From contig JBBRSC010000048.1 in the NCBI GenBank assembly GCA_038245795.1, forward strand, positions 1 to 17,433: a stretch of DNA of 17,433 bases. The letters run 5' to 3'. The stretch comes from JBBRSC01 sp038245795 (GTDB lineage: Bacteria; Actinomycetota; Acidimicrobiia; Acidimicrobiales; Microtrichaceae). The notes beneath the pieces were generated by a model. The model had not been told where the DNA came from. It saw only the letters and a program-made list of their open reading frames with translations, and did no database searches. Position numbers and translations under genes: made by a program. This document shows, one piece after another, positions 7,139 through 13,062 of this stretch; position 1 is the first letter of the stretch, and each line of letters begins with the position of its first letter.

Positions 7139-8935
7139 TCAAATGACGGTCAACAGCTCCGCCAGTGCGTCGGCGTCGACGGTCTCGACTTCGATGAGAC
7201 GAGCCGCCACACGATCCAACCCATCACGGTGGGTTTCGAGGAGCTGCCGTGCGGTCGCCTGAGCCTCGCGCAACAGGCGTTGAACCTCGGAGTCGACGAG
7301 GCCAGCAATCTCGTCGGACACCACGGGGATTGCACCCTCACGCCCGACGAACGGTTCGTCACCCCCCGTTCGTATGCGGCGGGGTCCGACTGCATCGCTC
7401 ATCCCGTATTCCGTGACCATCGCCCGACACAATGCAGTGGCACGCTCGATGTCATCAGAAGCGCCGGTGGTGATCTCCCCGAATACGAGCTCCTCGGCGC
7501 CGCGGCCCGCCAACATCATCGCCACCAATTCGGTGAGCTCACTCCGTGTTCGCGTATAGCGATCCTCGGTGGGCAGCGACTGGGTCCACCCGAGCGCCCG
7601 ACCACGGGCGACAATCGACACCTTGTGTACCGGATCGCAATTGGGAAGCAGATGTCCCACGAGGGCATGACCGGCCTCGTGGTAGGCCGTGATGGCCTTC
7701 TCCTTCTCCGACATCACCCGATTGCGGCGCTCAGGGCCCGCCATGACCCGATCGATTGCCTCGGACACGTCGCCCATCGTGACCACCGTCGCTGATCGTC
7801 GGCCAGCGAGTAGCGCCGATTCGTTCACGATGTTGGCGAGATCGGCGCCGGTGTAGCCCGGCGTCTGGCGCGCCACCACCGACCACGACACATCGGGCGC
7901 CCATGGCATGCCCGCTGCATGAACTTCGAGAATCGCTCGACGCCCCTCGAGGTCGGGGGCGTCCACGGCGATCTGACGATCGAAACGACCGGGACGGAGC
8001 AGTGCCGGATCCAAGATGTCGGGGCGGTTCGTGGCCGCCATCAAGATGACGTTGTCGCGATCCTCGAACCCGTCGAGCTCGACCAACAGTTGGTTGAGCG
8101 TCTGCTCGCGTTCATCGTGGCCGCCACCGACGCCGGTCCCGCGATGTCGGCCGACCGCATCGATCTCGTCGACGAAGACAATGGAGGGGGCAACTTCCTT
8201 GGCCTGCTTGAACAGATCGCGCACCCGAGCGGCACCGACCCCCACGAACATCTCCACAAAATCGGAGCCCGAGATGGTGAAGAAGGGCGCGTCCGCTTCG
8301 CCGGCCACGGCGCGCGCCAGCAGGGTCTTGCCCGTTCCGGGCGGCCCGTAGAGCAACACGCCGCGGGGGATGCGCGCTCCGAGTGCGCGGAATCGTTCGG
8401 GATCGCGGAGGAACTCCTTGATCTCGGTGAGCTCCTCTACCGCCTCGTCGGCTCCGGCGACGTTGGCAAATGTGACCTTCGAGCGTTCGGTTCCCGCCTT
8501 ACGGGCCTTGGCCTTGCCGAAACCGGATCGGCCTCCGCCCTGCATCTGCGTCACGAACCAGATGAACACCCCGATGATGACCACCGTCGGTCCCAGGTCG
8601 TAGAGCACCGACAGCACGGTTGAATCGTTCTCTCCATCCGCGGTCGTCTCGACCTTGGCATCGAGCAGCTTGCGCGTCAGTTCGTCGCCGTACTCCGCGG
8701 GGAAGTCGACGCGGAACTTGTCACCACCCCGAAGCGTGCCTTCGACGGTGTGCGACTTGTCGAGCACACGAGCGTCGAGGACCTTGCCATCGGCCAGGCT
8801 CTGTTCGAACTGGTCGAGTCGCAGGTTGACGGGGTTGGGTCGCGTGACGAGCACCAACACGATGACGGCAACAGTGGCCAACGAGACGGTCACCAGGAAC
8901 CATCGGGAACGGAAGAGCTTCGGCAGTTGTTTCAC
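7139..8935 (-). CDS. ftsH: ATP-dependent zinc metalloprotease FtsH
   Basis: FtsH is a membrane-anchored AAA+ protease that extracts and degrades membrane and regulatory proteins. The 598-aa protein has a first membrane segment (about 12-31), an extracytoplasmic domain (32-113), a second membrane segment (about 114-130) and a Gly-rich linker. The AAA module follows, with Walker A GPPGTGKT (197-204), Walker B IVFVDEID (252-259), pore loop FVEMFVG (226-232) and second region of homology ATNRPDILDPALLRPGRFDR (301-320). The zinc protease motif is HEAGH (419-423), with a distal Asp in GASDDIERAT (491-500). The C-terminal tail is short, so it lacks the long Pro/Gly-rich extension of some actinobacterial FtsH. 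The start is a GTG with GAGGGG close upstream. It lies 32 nt after hpt. Confidence 0.97.
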   Translation of the reverse strand: MKQLPKLFRSRWFLVTVSLATVAVIVLVLVTRPNPVNLRLDQFEQSLADGKVLDARVLDKSHTVEGTLRGGDKFRVDFPAEYGDELTRKLLDAKVETTADGENDSTVLSVLYDLGPTVVIIGVFIWFVTQMQGGGRSGFGKAKARKAGTERSKVTFANVAGADEAVEELTEIKEFLRDPERFRALGARIPRGVLLYGPPGTGKTLLARAVAGEADAPFFTISGSDFVEMFVGVGAARVRDLFKQAKEVAPSIVFVDEIDAVGRHRGTGVGGGHDEREQTLNQLLVELDGFEDRDNVILMAATNRPDILDPALLRPGRFDRQIAVDAPDLEGRRAILEVHAAGMPWAPDVSWSVVARQTPGYTGADLANIVNESALLAGRRSATVVTMGDVSEAIDRVMAGPERRNRVMSEKEKAITAYHEAGHALVGHLLPNCDPVHKVSIVARGRALGWTQSLPTEDRYTRTRSELTELVAMMLAGRGAEELVFGEITTGASDDIERATALCRAMVTEYGMSDAVGPRRIRTGGDEPFVGREGAIPVVSDEIAGLVDSEVQRLLREAQATARQLLETHRDGLDRVAARLIEVETVDADALAELLTVI

Positions 8936-8967
8936 GGCCCCTCAAGGGTACCGAGCGGCCTGCCTGA

Positions 8968-9528
8968 TCACGTCACGGGGGTCCGGTACGGGTCGGACTC
9001 GGCCCGGTAGTAGGCCAGGAAATCGAGGTTGCGGTAGCGCTGATCCACGTCGAGGCCGTAGCCGATGATGAAATCATCGGGGATGCGGAAGCCGCAGTAG
9101 TCGACCTTCAACGCCTCGAGATCGGCGCGATGGCGTGCCAGGAGGGCGCACACTGCCAGTGATGCGGGATTCCGGACCTTCATGTTGCGGCGCAGGTATT
9201 TCAGGGTCAGGCCAGAATCGATGATGTCCTCGATGAGGATCACGTCGCGTCCAGCGATGTCCTGATCGAGATCCTTCACGAGCCGAACCACGCCGCTCGT
9301 CTGGGTCGAATTGCCATAGGAACTCAGCGCGATGAAATCCATCTCGACGGGCAGGTCGATGGCGCGTGCCAAGTCGGTCGCGAACACGTACGCGCCCTTG
9401 AGGACGCAGACCAGCAACGGCCGTCTCCCGGCGTATTCCTCGGTCAATTCGGCGCCGAGTTCGGCAATCCGTTTGGCGATCTGCTCAGACGAGATCAGGA
9501 CCTCACCGATTCCGCCATCGGTGTTCAT
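8968..9528 (-). CDS. hpt: Hypoxanthine(-guanine) phosphoribosyltransferase
   Basis: This enzyme salvages hypoxanthine and guanine with PRPP to give IMP and GMP. The 186-aa form from ATG 9528 shows LLVCVLKGAYVFATDL (38-53), MDFIALSSYGNSTQTSG (63-79), the PRPP loop VILIEDIIDSGLTL (96-109), and the purine-binding C-terminal segment PDDFIIGYGLDVDQRYRNLD (150-169). Length matches the family (about 180-190 aa). A GTG three codons upstream (9537) is an alternative; the frame is open to 9591, but that would overlap tilS by 44 nt. The tilS-hpt-ftsH order is widely conserved in Gram-positive bacteria and mycobacteria. Substrate preference between hypoxanthine and guanine cannot be read from the sequence. 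Confidence 0.95.
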   Translation of the reverse strand: MNTDGGIGEVLISSEQIAKRIAELGAELTEEYAGRRPLLVCVLKGAYVFATDLARAIDLPVEMDFIALSSYGNSTQTSGVVRLVKDLDQDIAGRDVILIEDIIDSGLTLKYLRRNMKVRNPASLAVCALLARHRADLEALKVDYCGFRIPDDFIIGYGLDVDQRYRNLDFLAYYRAESDPYRTPVT

Positions 9529-9547
9529 GAAGCTCACGGGCGAGACC

Positions 9548-10465
9548 CTATCGGAGGACTTCGGAACCCTTTGACGGCCCGACCGGGGCAATCAGGCTCA
9601 GGACCTGGTGGTGGCGCACGAGCCTCCAGCCGTCGTGGACGTCGCACCCAACCGACTGCCCTGAGACGACCGCCATCATGCGTCCGCATGCAGCATCGTC
9701 CGGCGCGTAGGGCGAGTTTGTGGTCGTTCGCCACCAACGGCGCAACGCTGTCACGGCGAGGGCCACGTCCAGCGTCGCCAGCGCCAGAGCGTCGGTCGGG
9801 TCGACGGCCGCGCTCATTCGTTCGAGCAACTCCGATGCCTGGCGCTGGTGACGGCTGGCGCGGGCAATCACGGGAACGACGTCGCGACCAGCAACATCAT
9901 CGAGCAGCGGGAGGACCTCGTGACGAATTCGATTGCGTCGGAATCGAGGATCGTCATTGCTCGGATCATTGACGACCGACCACCCCAGCGAACGACACAA
10001 CCCGTGAGTCTCCCGACGCCGAATGCCCAACAGTGGATGCCGGTTGGGTGCCATTCCCGACAGACCGGTGGGCCCCGCCCCTCGGAGCAGTTGTGCCAGG
10101 ACAGTCTCAGCCTGATCATCGGCGGTATGACCAAACAGCGCATCGTGAGGTAGGACCTCGTGTCGCGCCGAACGCGCCCGAGCTTCCAGGTTGGAGCCCG
10201 TCCCGATCGTCACCCGATGCACGATCACCTCGATGCCCAGCTCGTGGGCGGCGATCATCACTACGGCGACGTCCTCCTCGGCCTCGGGTCGCAGCCCGTG
10301 GTTCACGTGATGGGCAACCACGACGCATCCCGCAGCGCTCGCCAGCGCCATCAGCGCCAAGGAATCGGCACCCCCTGAGACGGCGCATGCGACTTCGCAT
10401 CCGACCTCGGGGAAGGTGCATCGTTCCAGCAACGAGGCGAAACGCTCTGGCGGGGTTGAGTTCAC
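9548..10465 (-). CDS. tilS: tRNA(Ile)-lysidine synthase
   Basis: TilS ligates lysine to the wobble cytidine of tRNA-Ile(CAU), allowing it to read AUA. From GTG 10465 the protein is 305 aa. The N-type ATP pyrophosphatase P-loop SGGADSLAL is at about 30-38, followed by AHHVNHGLR, GHTADDQAETVLAQLLRGAG, the GIRRRETHGLCRSLGW segment and NDPSNDDPRFRRNRIRHEVL. It lacks the long C-terminal tRNA-binding extension of E. coli TilS, as is common in actinobacteria. I chose the GTG that forms a GTGA overlap with the stop of the upstream zincin gene. A GTG at 10507 would add 14 unconserved residues. The stop is 19 nt before hpt. Confidence 0.94.
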   Translation of the reverse strand: MNSTPPERFASLLERCTFPEVGCEVACAVSGGADSLALMALASAAGCVVVAHHVNHGLRPEAEEDVAVVMIAAHELGIEVIVHRVTIGTGSNLEARARSARHEVLPHDALFGHTADDQAETVLAQLLRGAGPTGLSGMAPNRHPLLGIRRRETHGLCRSLGWSVVNDPSNDDPRFRRNRIRHEVLPLLDDVAGRDVVPVIARASRHQRQASELLERMSAAVDPTDALALATLDVALAVTALRRWWRTTTNSPYAPDDAACGRMMAVVSGQSVGCDVHDGWRLVRHHQVLSLIAPVGPSKGSEVLR

Positions 10466-11538
10466 CCCACCCGTGACGCGATCGATGGACGTACCCGTTC
10501 CACCCACAGTTGCGGCGATCGGATCTCGGCCATGCTGGGGAGGTGCTCGGGTCGCTCGAATGCCCGCTCCAGGTATGAGGATCCGCCGACCTTCTCCACT
10601 GCCTCGATGAACTCCTCGCCCAGCTGATACTGATTGAGTTTTGCTTCGAGGCCGATGAGTCGTTGCATCAGTTTCGCCGCTCCCCCGCCGCTCTGTCGAC
10701 GATTTCGCAACACCGAGCCGAAACGTTCCGCTGAGGGGATGCGATCGCCTCCGGCGCGGTCCATGGTGACGTCACCGTGTCCCTCGAGCAGGCTCATGAG
10801 GCCACCCATCCGCTCCATTGCCGCCCGCTGATGGGGGGAGGCGAACAGGGTGAACACGCCACCATCGGCCAACGGATTGGTTCGGGTCCGGGCCGACTCG
10901 GCGAGCCGACCCACGGCACGGTAGAGCTGAGCGGGGTCCGGTTCGACCATCGACAACATCTCGTTGACCTGAGAGAGGAAGTACTCCCGCAGCCACGGCA
11001 CCCCGGTGAACTGGGTGCGGTGGGTGATCTCGTGCAACGCGATCCAGAGTCGGAACTCCTGAGGTGGGAACGCGAATCGTTTCTCCATCGCCAAAATGTT
11101 GGTGCCCACGTAATAGACGATGTCCTGCTCGTCAGGGTTCTCTTCCTCGAGCACCAACATGTCGTATTGGCCAAGCACCCGCGCAGACATCCATCCCAGT
11201 ACCGCGCCCATCTCGGCACCCGCGATCCGACCAGCGATGGGGGCCATGAGCCCAGCACTCATCGACTCCTCGAAGCGGTCCGTCAGCGGTTTGAGCATGC
11301 GTTGGAACGACGCAATGTTGGCCCGCACCCAGTCGGATCGATCGGCCACCTTTGCTCGTGCCGGGCCAGCGGTCGACGTCCAACCGGTATGGGCTTCAAC
11401 GAGATCCTGAGCCTGCGCGGTCAGCACGTCGAAGTCGGCCGCCAGAGAGTGTGCGAGATACGAGTTGGAGAAAGGATCGGTTCCCGCGATCCGGCCTGCA
11501 ACTCGCTCGGCAACGGACCAGTTGACCGCGCCGGACAC
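10462..11538 (-). CDS. DUF2342 zincin-like metallopeptidase (putative)
   Basis: This 358-aa protein belongs to the actinobacterial zincin family (DUF2342) that has been labelled coenzyme F420 biosynthesis-associated because of its species distribution. The N-terminal part (WSVAERVAGRIAG, 7-19) and the AGRIAGAEMGAVLGWMSARVLGQYD region (102-126) are typical. The zinc-binding HEITH lies at 169-173 after EFRLWIALHE, and LEGHGD at 251-256 may supply a further ligand. Family members are thought to be proteases, but their substrates are unknown to me. A tilS neighbour of this family also occurs in mycobacteria. The GTG start lies three bases after the stop of the small membrane protein gene; the stop overlaps the tilS start. 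No signal peptide is visible, so it is probably cytoplasmic. Confidence 0.88.
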   Translation of the reverse strand: MSGAVNWSVAERVAGRIAGTDPFSNSYLAHSLAADFDVLTAQAQDLVEAHTGWTSTAGPARAKVADRSDWVRANIASFQRMLKPLTDRFEESMSAGLMAPIAGRIAGAEMGAVLGWMSARVLGQYDMLVLEEENPDEQDIVYYVGTNILAMEKRFAFPPQEFRLWIALHEITHRTQFTGVPWLREYFLSQVNEMLSMVEPDPAQLYRAVGRLAESARTRTNPLADGGVFTLFASPHQRAAMERMGGLMSLLEGHGDVTMDRAGGDRIPSAERFGSVLRNRRQSGGGAAKLMQRLIGLEAKLNQYQLGEEFIEAVEKVGGSSYLERAFERPEHLPSMAEIRSPQLWVERVRPSIASRVG

Positions 11539-11541
11539 GAG

Positions 11542-11697
11542 CTACTTCTGCGGGTAGCGGGTCTTGGTGACCCGGATGAAATAGCCGGCGAGAAGCGCAA
11601 TCGGTAGCGCAATCGCAGCGAGAGCAAGGGGAACGGCCAGCCAGAAATGCCAGACGTGCTTCACGGGCTCAGCTTCGGCGAGGAATGCGGCGATCAC
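11542..11697 (-). CDS. 51-aa single-pass membrane protein, function unknown
   Basis: The short protein has a polar N-terminal part with Glu and His (AEAEPVKHVWHFW, 7-19). One hydrophobic segment of about 24 residues (LAVPLALAAIALPIALLAGYFI, roughly 20-41) follows, then a basic tail ending RVTKTRYPQK. This suggests an N-out or amphipathic N-terminus with the C-terminal tail in the cytoplasm. I do not recognise a family. The start was placed at GTG 11697 because a TACACT box ends exactly seven bases upstream, as expected for a leaderless transcript. The frame is open to 11739, but the added residues would overlap that box. The gene ends three bases before the DUF2342 gene, so the two are probably co-translated. 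Confidence 0.65.
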   Translation of the reverse strand: MIAAFLAEAEPVKHVWHFWLAVPLALAAIALPIALLAGYFIRVTKTRYPQK

Positions 11698-11710
11698 GCT
11701 TCTGAGTGTA
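11698..11710 (-). promoter_or_regulatory. Candidate -10 box for a leaderless transcript of the membrane microprotein operon
   Basis: TACACT (plus positions 11705-11710, read on the minus strand) matches TANNNT and is followed by seven bases and the GTG at 11697. This places the predicted transcription start at or next to the start codon. No good -35 is seen at 17-18 nt. If real, tilS, hpt and possibly ftsH could be driven from here, separately from the sigma factor genes. Confidence 0.45.
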
Positions 11711-11751
11711 GGAGTCTGCGGGGTCGCATGGGCAATCAACCACGGGATTCC

Positions 11752-11765
11752 CCGACTCGGGTCGG
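11752..11765 (-). terminator. Weak GC-rich hairpin between anti-sigma gene and membrane microprotein gene
   Basis: A perfect 5-bp stem (CCGAC/GTCGG) with a 4-base loop lies 26 nt after the anti-sigma stop. No U-run follows, so intrinsic termination is doubtful. It is listed because it separates the sigma/anti-sigma pair from the next candidate promoter. Confidence 0.2.
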
Positions 11766-11790
11766 CGCCCAGCGCTCGACGGCAGGCCGA

Positions 11791-12036
11791 TTAATCGATG
11801 TCAGGTTCGCATGCCGCGAGGGCCGCGAGCACCTTCGCCCGCAGCTCGTCGGGAACTCGCTCCTGGGATCGGTCACGGATCACTTTGCGCAACTCAGCTT
11901 CGAAATCGAAGGCCTCGAGACATGGTGAGCATGAGGACAGATGCCGCTCGACGATGGCTCGGGTCTCGGTGTCCAACTCATGATCGAGGTATTGATAGAG
12001 ATCGGTGAGGGCGTCATTGCATGTGTGGTCACTCAT
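11791..12036 (-). CDS. Zinc-binding anti-sigma factor, RsrA type
   Basis: The 81-aa protein has the ZAS zinc motif: Cys6, then His32-x3-Cys36-x2-Cys39 (ERHLSSCSPC, 30-39), inside a helical domain of the RsrA/mycothiol-system anti-sigma type. In Streptomyces RsrA these residues hold zinc and form disulfides under thiol oxidation, releasing the sigma factor. The same redox-switch role is inferred here. The acidic segment DLYQYLDHELDTETR (12-26) matches the family. ATG 12036 is preferred; a TTG at 12048 would add four residues. It starts 18 nt after the sigma factor stop, the usual sigR-rsrA arrangement. C-terminal Cys76 is an additional cysteine outside the motif. Confidence 0.9.
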   Translation of the reverse strand: MSDHTCNDALTDLYQYLDHELDTETRAIVERHLSSCSPCLEAFDFEAELRKVIRDRSQERVPDELRAKVLAALAACEPDID

Positions 12037-12054
12037 GTTGGCTCTCAATTGTGA

Positions 12055-12696
12055 TCAGTCGGATACGGAGTCGGATGGCAACGGGTCGGGCGCCTCGAGC
12101 GGCGGCTCACCCATTGTGGCGACCGTGACGGGCTCTCTTGGAAGGAGCCCCCGCTCGGTTGCGAAATCCCCCAACGCCTTCTGCAGGCCTTTTCTTCCCC
12201 GGTGAAGCCGACTCATCACGGTTCCAATCGGCACGCCGAGCATCTCCGCAATCTCTTTATACGAAAACCCCTCAATGTCCGCCAACAGCACCGCGACCCG
12301 GAACTGTTCCGGAAGTGCCTCCAGCGCATCCTGCACCTCGGAGTCCGTCACGAGATCCATCAGCTCGTCCTCGGCGCTGCGACCGCGTTGGGACGCTTCC
12401 AGGCCACCAAGTCGGCGATATAGATAGAGATCCTCGACGTCAGCGAGGTCACTCTCCTCCGGCCGCCGCTGCTTGGCACGATAGGAGTTGATATACGTGT
12501 TGGTCAGAATGCGGTACATCCATGCGCGGAGGTTGGTGCCTGCCTCGAACCGCTCGTAGCCGCGATAGGCCCGGAGGAACGTCTCCTGAATGAGGTCTTC
12601 GGCGTCCGCTGCGTTACGAGTCATCCGCAGGGCAGCTCCGTAGAGCTGGTCCATGAGCGGTGAGGTCGCTTCGACGAACCCGTCAAGATTTGCCAC
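12055..12696 (-). CDS. ECF sigma factor, SigR/SigH (thiol-oxidative stress) type
   Basis: This is a 213-aa extracytoplasmic-function sigma factor. Region 2 spans about 10-78 and contains DQLYGAALRMTRNAADAEDL and IQETFLRAYRGYERF, then GTNLRAWMYRILTNTYINSY with the RAKQRRP stretch typical of the SigR group. Region 4 spans about 118-173 with ALPEQFRVAVLLADIEGFSY and the helix-turn-helix YKEIAEMLGVPIGTVMSRLH (146-165). An unconserved tail of about 40 residues follows. Its neighbour is an RsrA-like anti-sigma factor, so it most likely controls a disulfide-stress regulon (thioredoxin, mycothiol genes in relatives; inference). The start is GTG 12696; a TAGAGT box six bases upstream suggests a leaderless mRNA. 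A downstream ATG (codon 15) would cut into region 2. Confidence 0.94.
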   Translation of the reverse strand: MANLDGFVEATSPLMDQLYGAALRMTRNAADAEDLIQETFLRAYRGYERFEAGTNLRAWMYRILTNTYINSYRAKQRRPEESDLADVEDLYLYRRLGGLEASQRGRSAEDELMDLVTDSEVQDALEALPEQFRVAVLLADIEGFSYKEIAEMLGVPIGTVMSRLHRGRKGLQKALGDFATERGLLPREPVTVATMGEPPLEAPDPLPSDSVSD

Positions 12697-12708
12697 TCGG
12701 CGACTCTA
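12697..12708 (-). promoter_or_regulatory. Candidate -10 box placing a transcription start at the sigma factor GTG
   Basis: TAGAGT (12703-12708, minus strand) fits TANNNT and lies six bases before the GTG at 12696. No recognisable -35 hexamer is found at the right distance. It lies within the 55-nt gap after the zinc-ribbon gene, so the sigma gene may have its own promoter in addition to read-through. Confidence 0.35.
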
Positions 12709-12751
12709 TGCCACCGGACGGCACCGCCGGCCGAGCGGGGACCGCCCGCCA

Positions 12752-12907
12752 CTAACGGTGAGACAACTCCCGATGGCTGGATGCGTTCGTGAGGAACTGT
12801 GCGGTTCGATAACTGTGCCGCCTGAGCCACCGTCTGCATTCAGGACACTGGTTCGCCTGTCCGGCGACCAGTCCCTGGCAGTGGCGACACGCCGTTGTGT
12901 CGTTCAT
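12752..12907 (-). CDS. 51-aa zinc-ribbon protein upstream of the sigma factor
   Basis: This small protein has two CxxC knuckles, CRHC (7-10) and CPEC (21-24), separated by ten residues. A basic C-terminal half (RRWLRRHSYR, 25-34) follows and ends in SHRELSHR. This is a treble-clef/zinc-ribbon style metal site that could bind nucleic acid or a partner protein; no family is recognised. The start at ATG 12907 is well supported by GGAGG six bases upstream. It is the first gene of the minus-strand block, 55 nt before the sigma factor gene. Its Cys4 site could be redox-sensitive like that of the anti-sigma factor, but that is speculation. Being short, it could still be a chance reading frame; the CxxC pair and the ribosome binding site argue otherwise. 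Confidence 0.68.
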   Translation of the reverse strand: MNDTTACRHCQGLVAGQANQCPECRRWLRRHSYRTAQFLTNASSHRELSHR

Positions 12908-12913
12908 TGCCGA

Positions 12914-12918
12914 CCTCC
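12914..12918 (-). promoter_or_regulatory. Strong ribosome binding site of the zinc-ribbon gene
   Basis: GGAGG on the minus strand, six bases upstream of ATG 12907-12905. It is the main nucleotide-level support that this 51-codon frame is translated. Confidence 0.75.
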
Positions 12919-12975
12919 AAGGTCGATTGAGTTGTCGTTGGTCTGACGAGTGAACCATTTCCGGTTCGATTCGGC

Positions 12976-13002
12976 AACGGGTCGTTGGACCCATTTGACT
13001 CC
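12976..13002 (-). promoter_or_regulatory. Possible SigR-like promoter of the zinc-ribbon/sigma operon
   Basis: On the minus strand GGGAGT is followed, 19 nt after the final T, by GTTG. Known SigR promoters read GGAAT, 18-19 nt, GTT. One -35 base differs, so this is a weak match. It would put the start of transcription about 60 nt before the zinc-ribbon ATG and would allow sigma-factor autoregulation. Confidence 0.3.
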
Positions 13003-13049
13003 CCGAACGTTACGTCGGCTTGCCGCGGGAATTCCGGCGCGTTTCCGCG

Positions 13050-13062
13050 TATCTTCTCAGGA
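13050..13062 (+). promoter_or_regulatory. Candidate -10 box for a leaderless desaturase/hydroxylase transcript
   Basis: TATCTT (13050-13055) is followed by seven bases and then ATG 13063, so transcription would begin at the start codon. The AGGA just before the ATG is too close to act as a Shine-Dalgarno. No convincing -35 is present at 17 nt. Confidence 0.45.

Noticed and set aside
11788..11797. 10-bp palindrome CGATTAATCG at the anti-sigma stop codon
   Set aside because: It overlaps the TAA stop and has no second copy or promoter nearby; one short palindrome is not evidence of an operator.
12710..12750. GC-rich inverted sequences between the zinc-ribbon and sigma genes as a terminator
   Set aside because: Only a 5-bp stem can be drawn and no T-run follows; such pairings are expected in DNA of this GC content.
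13027..13032. GGGAAT upstream of the hydroxylase-family gene as a SigR -35
   Set aside because: No GTT occurs 18-19 nt downstream; the 18-nt position reads ATC, so the pair does not fit the SigR consensus.
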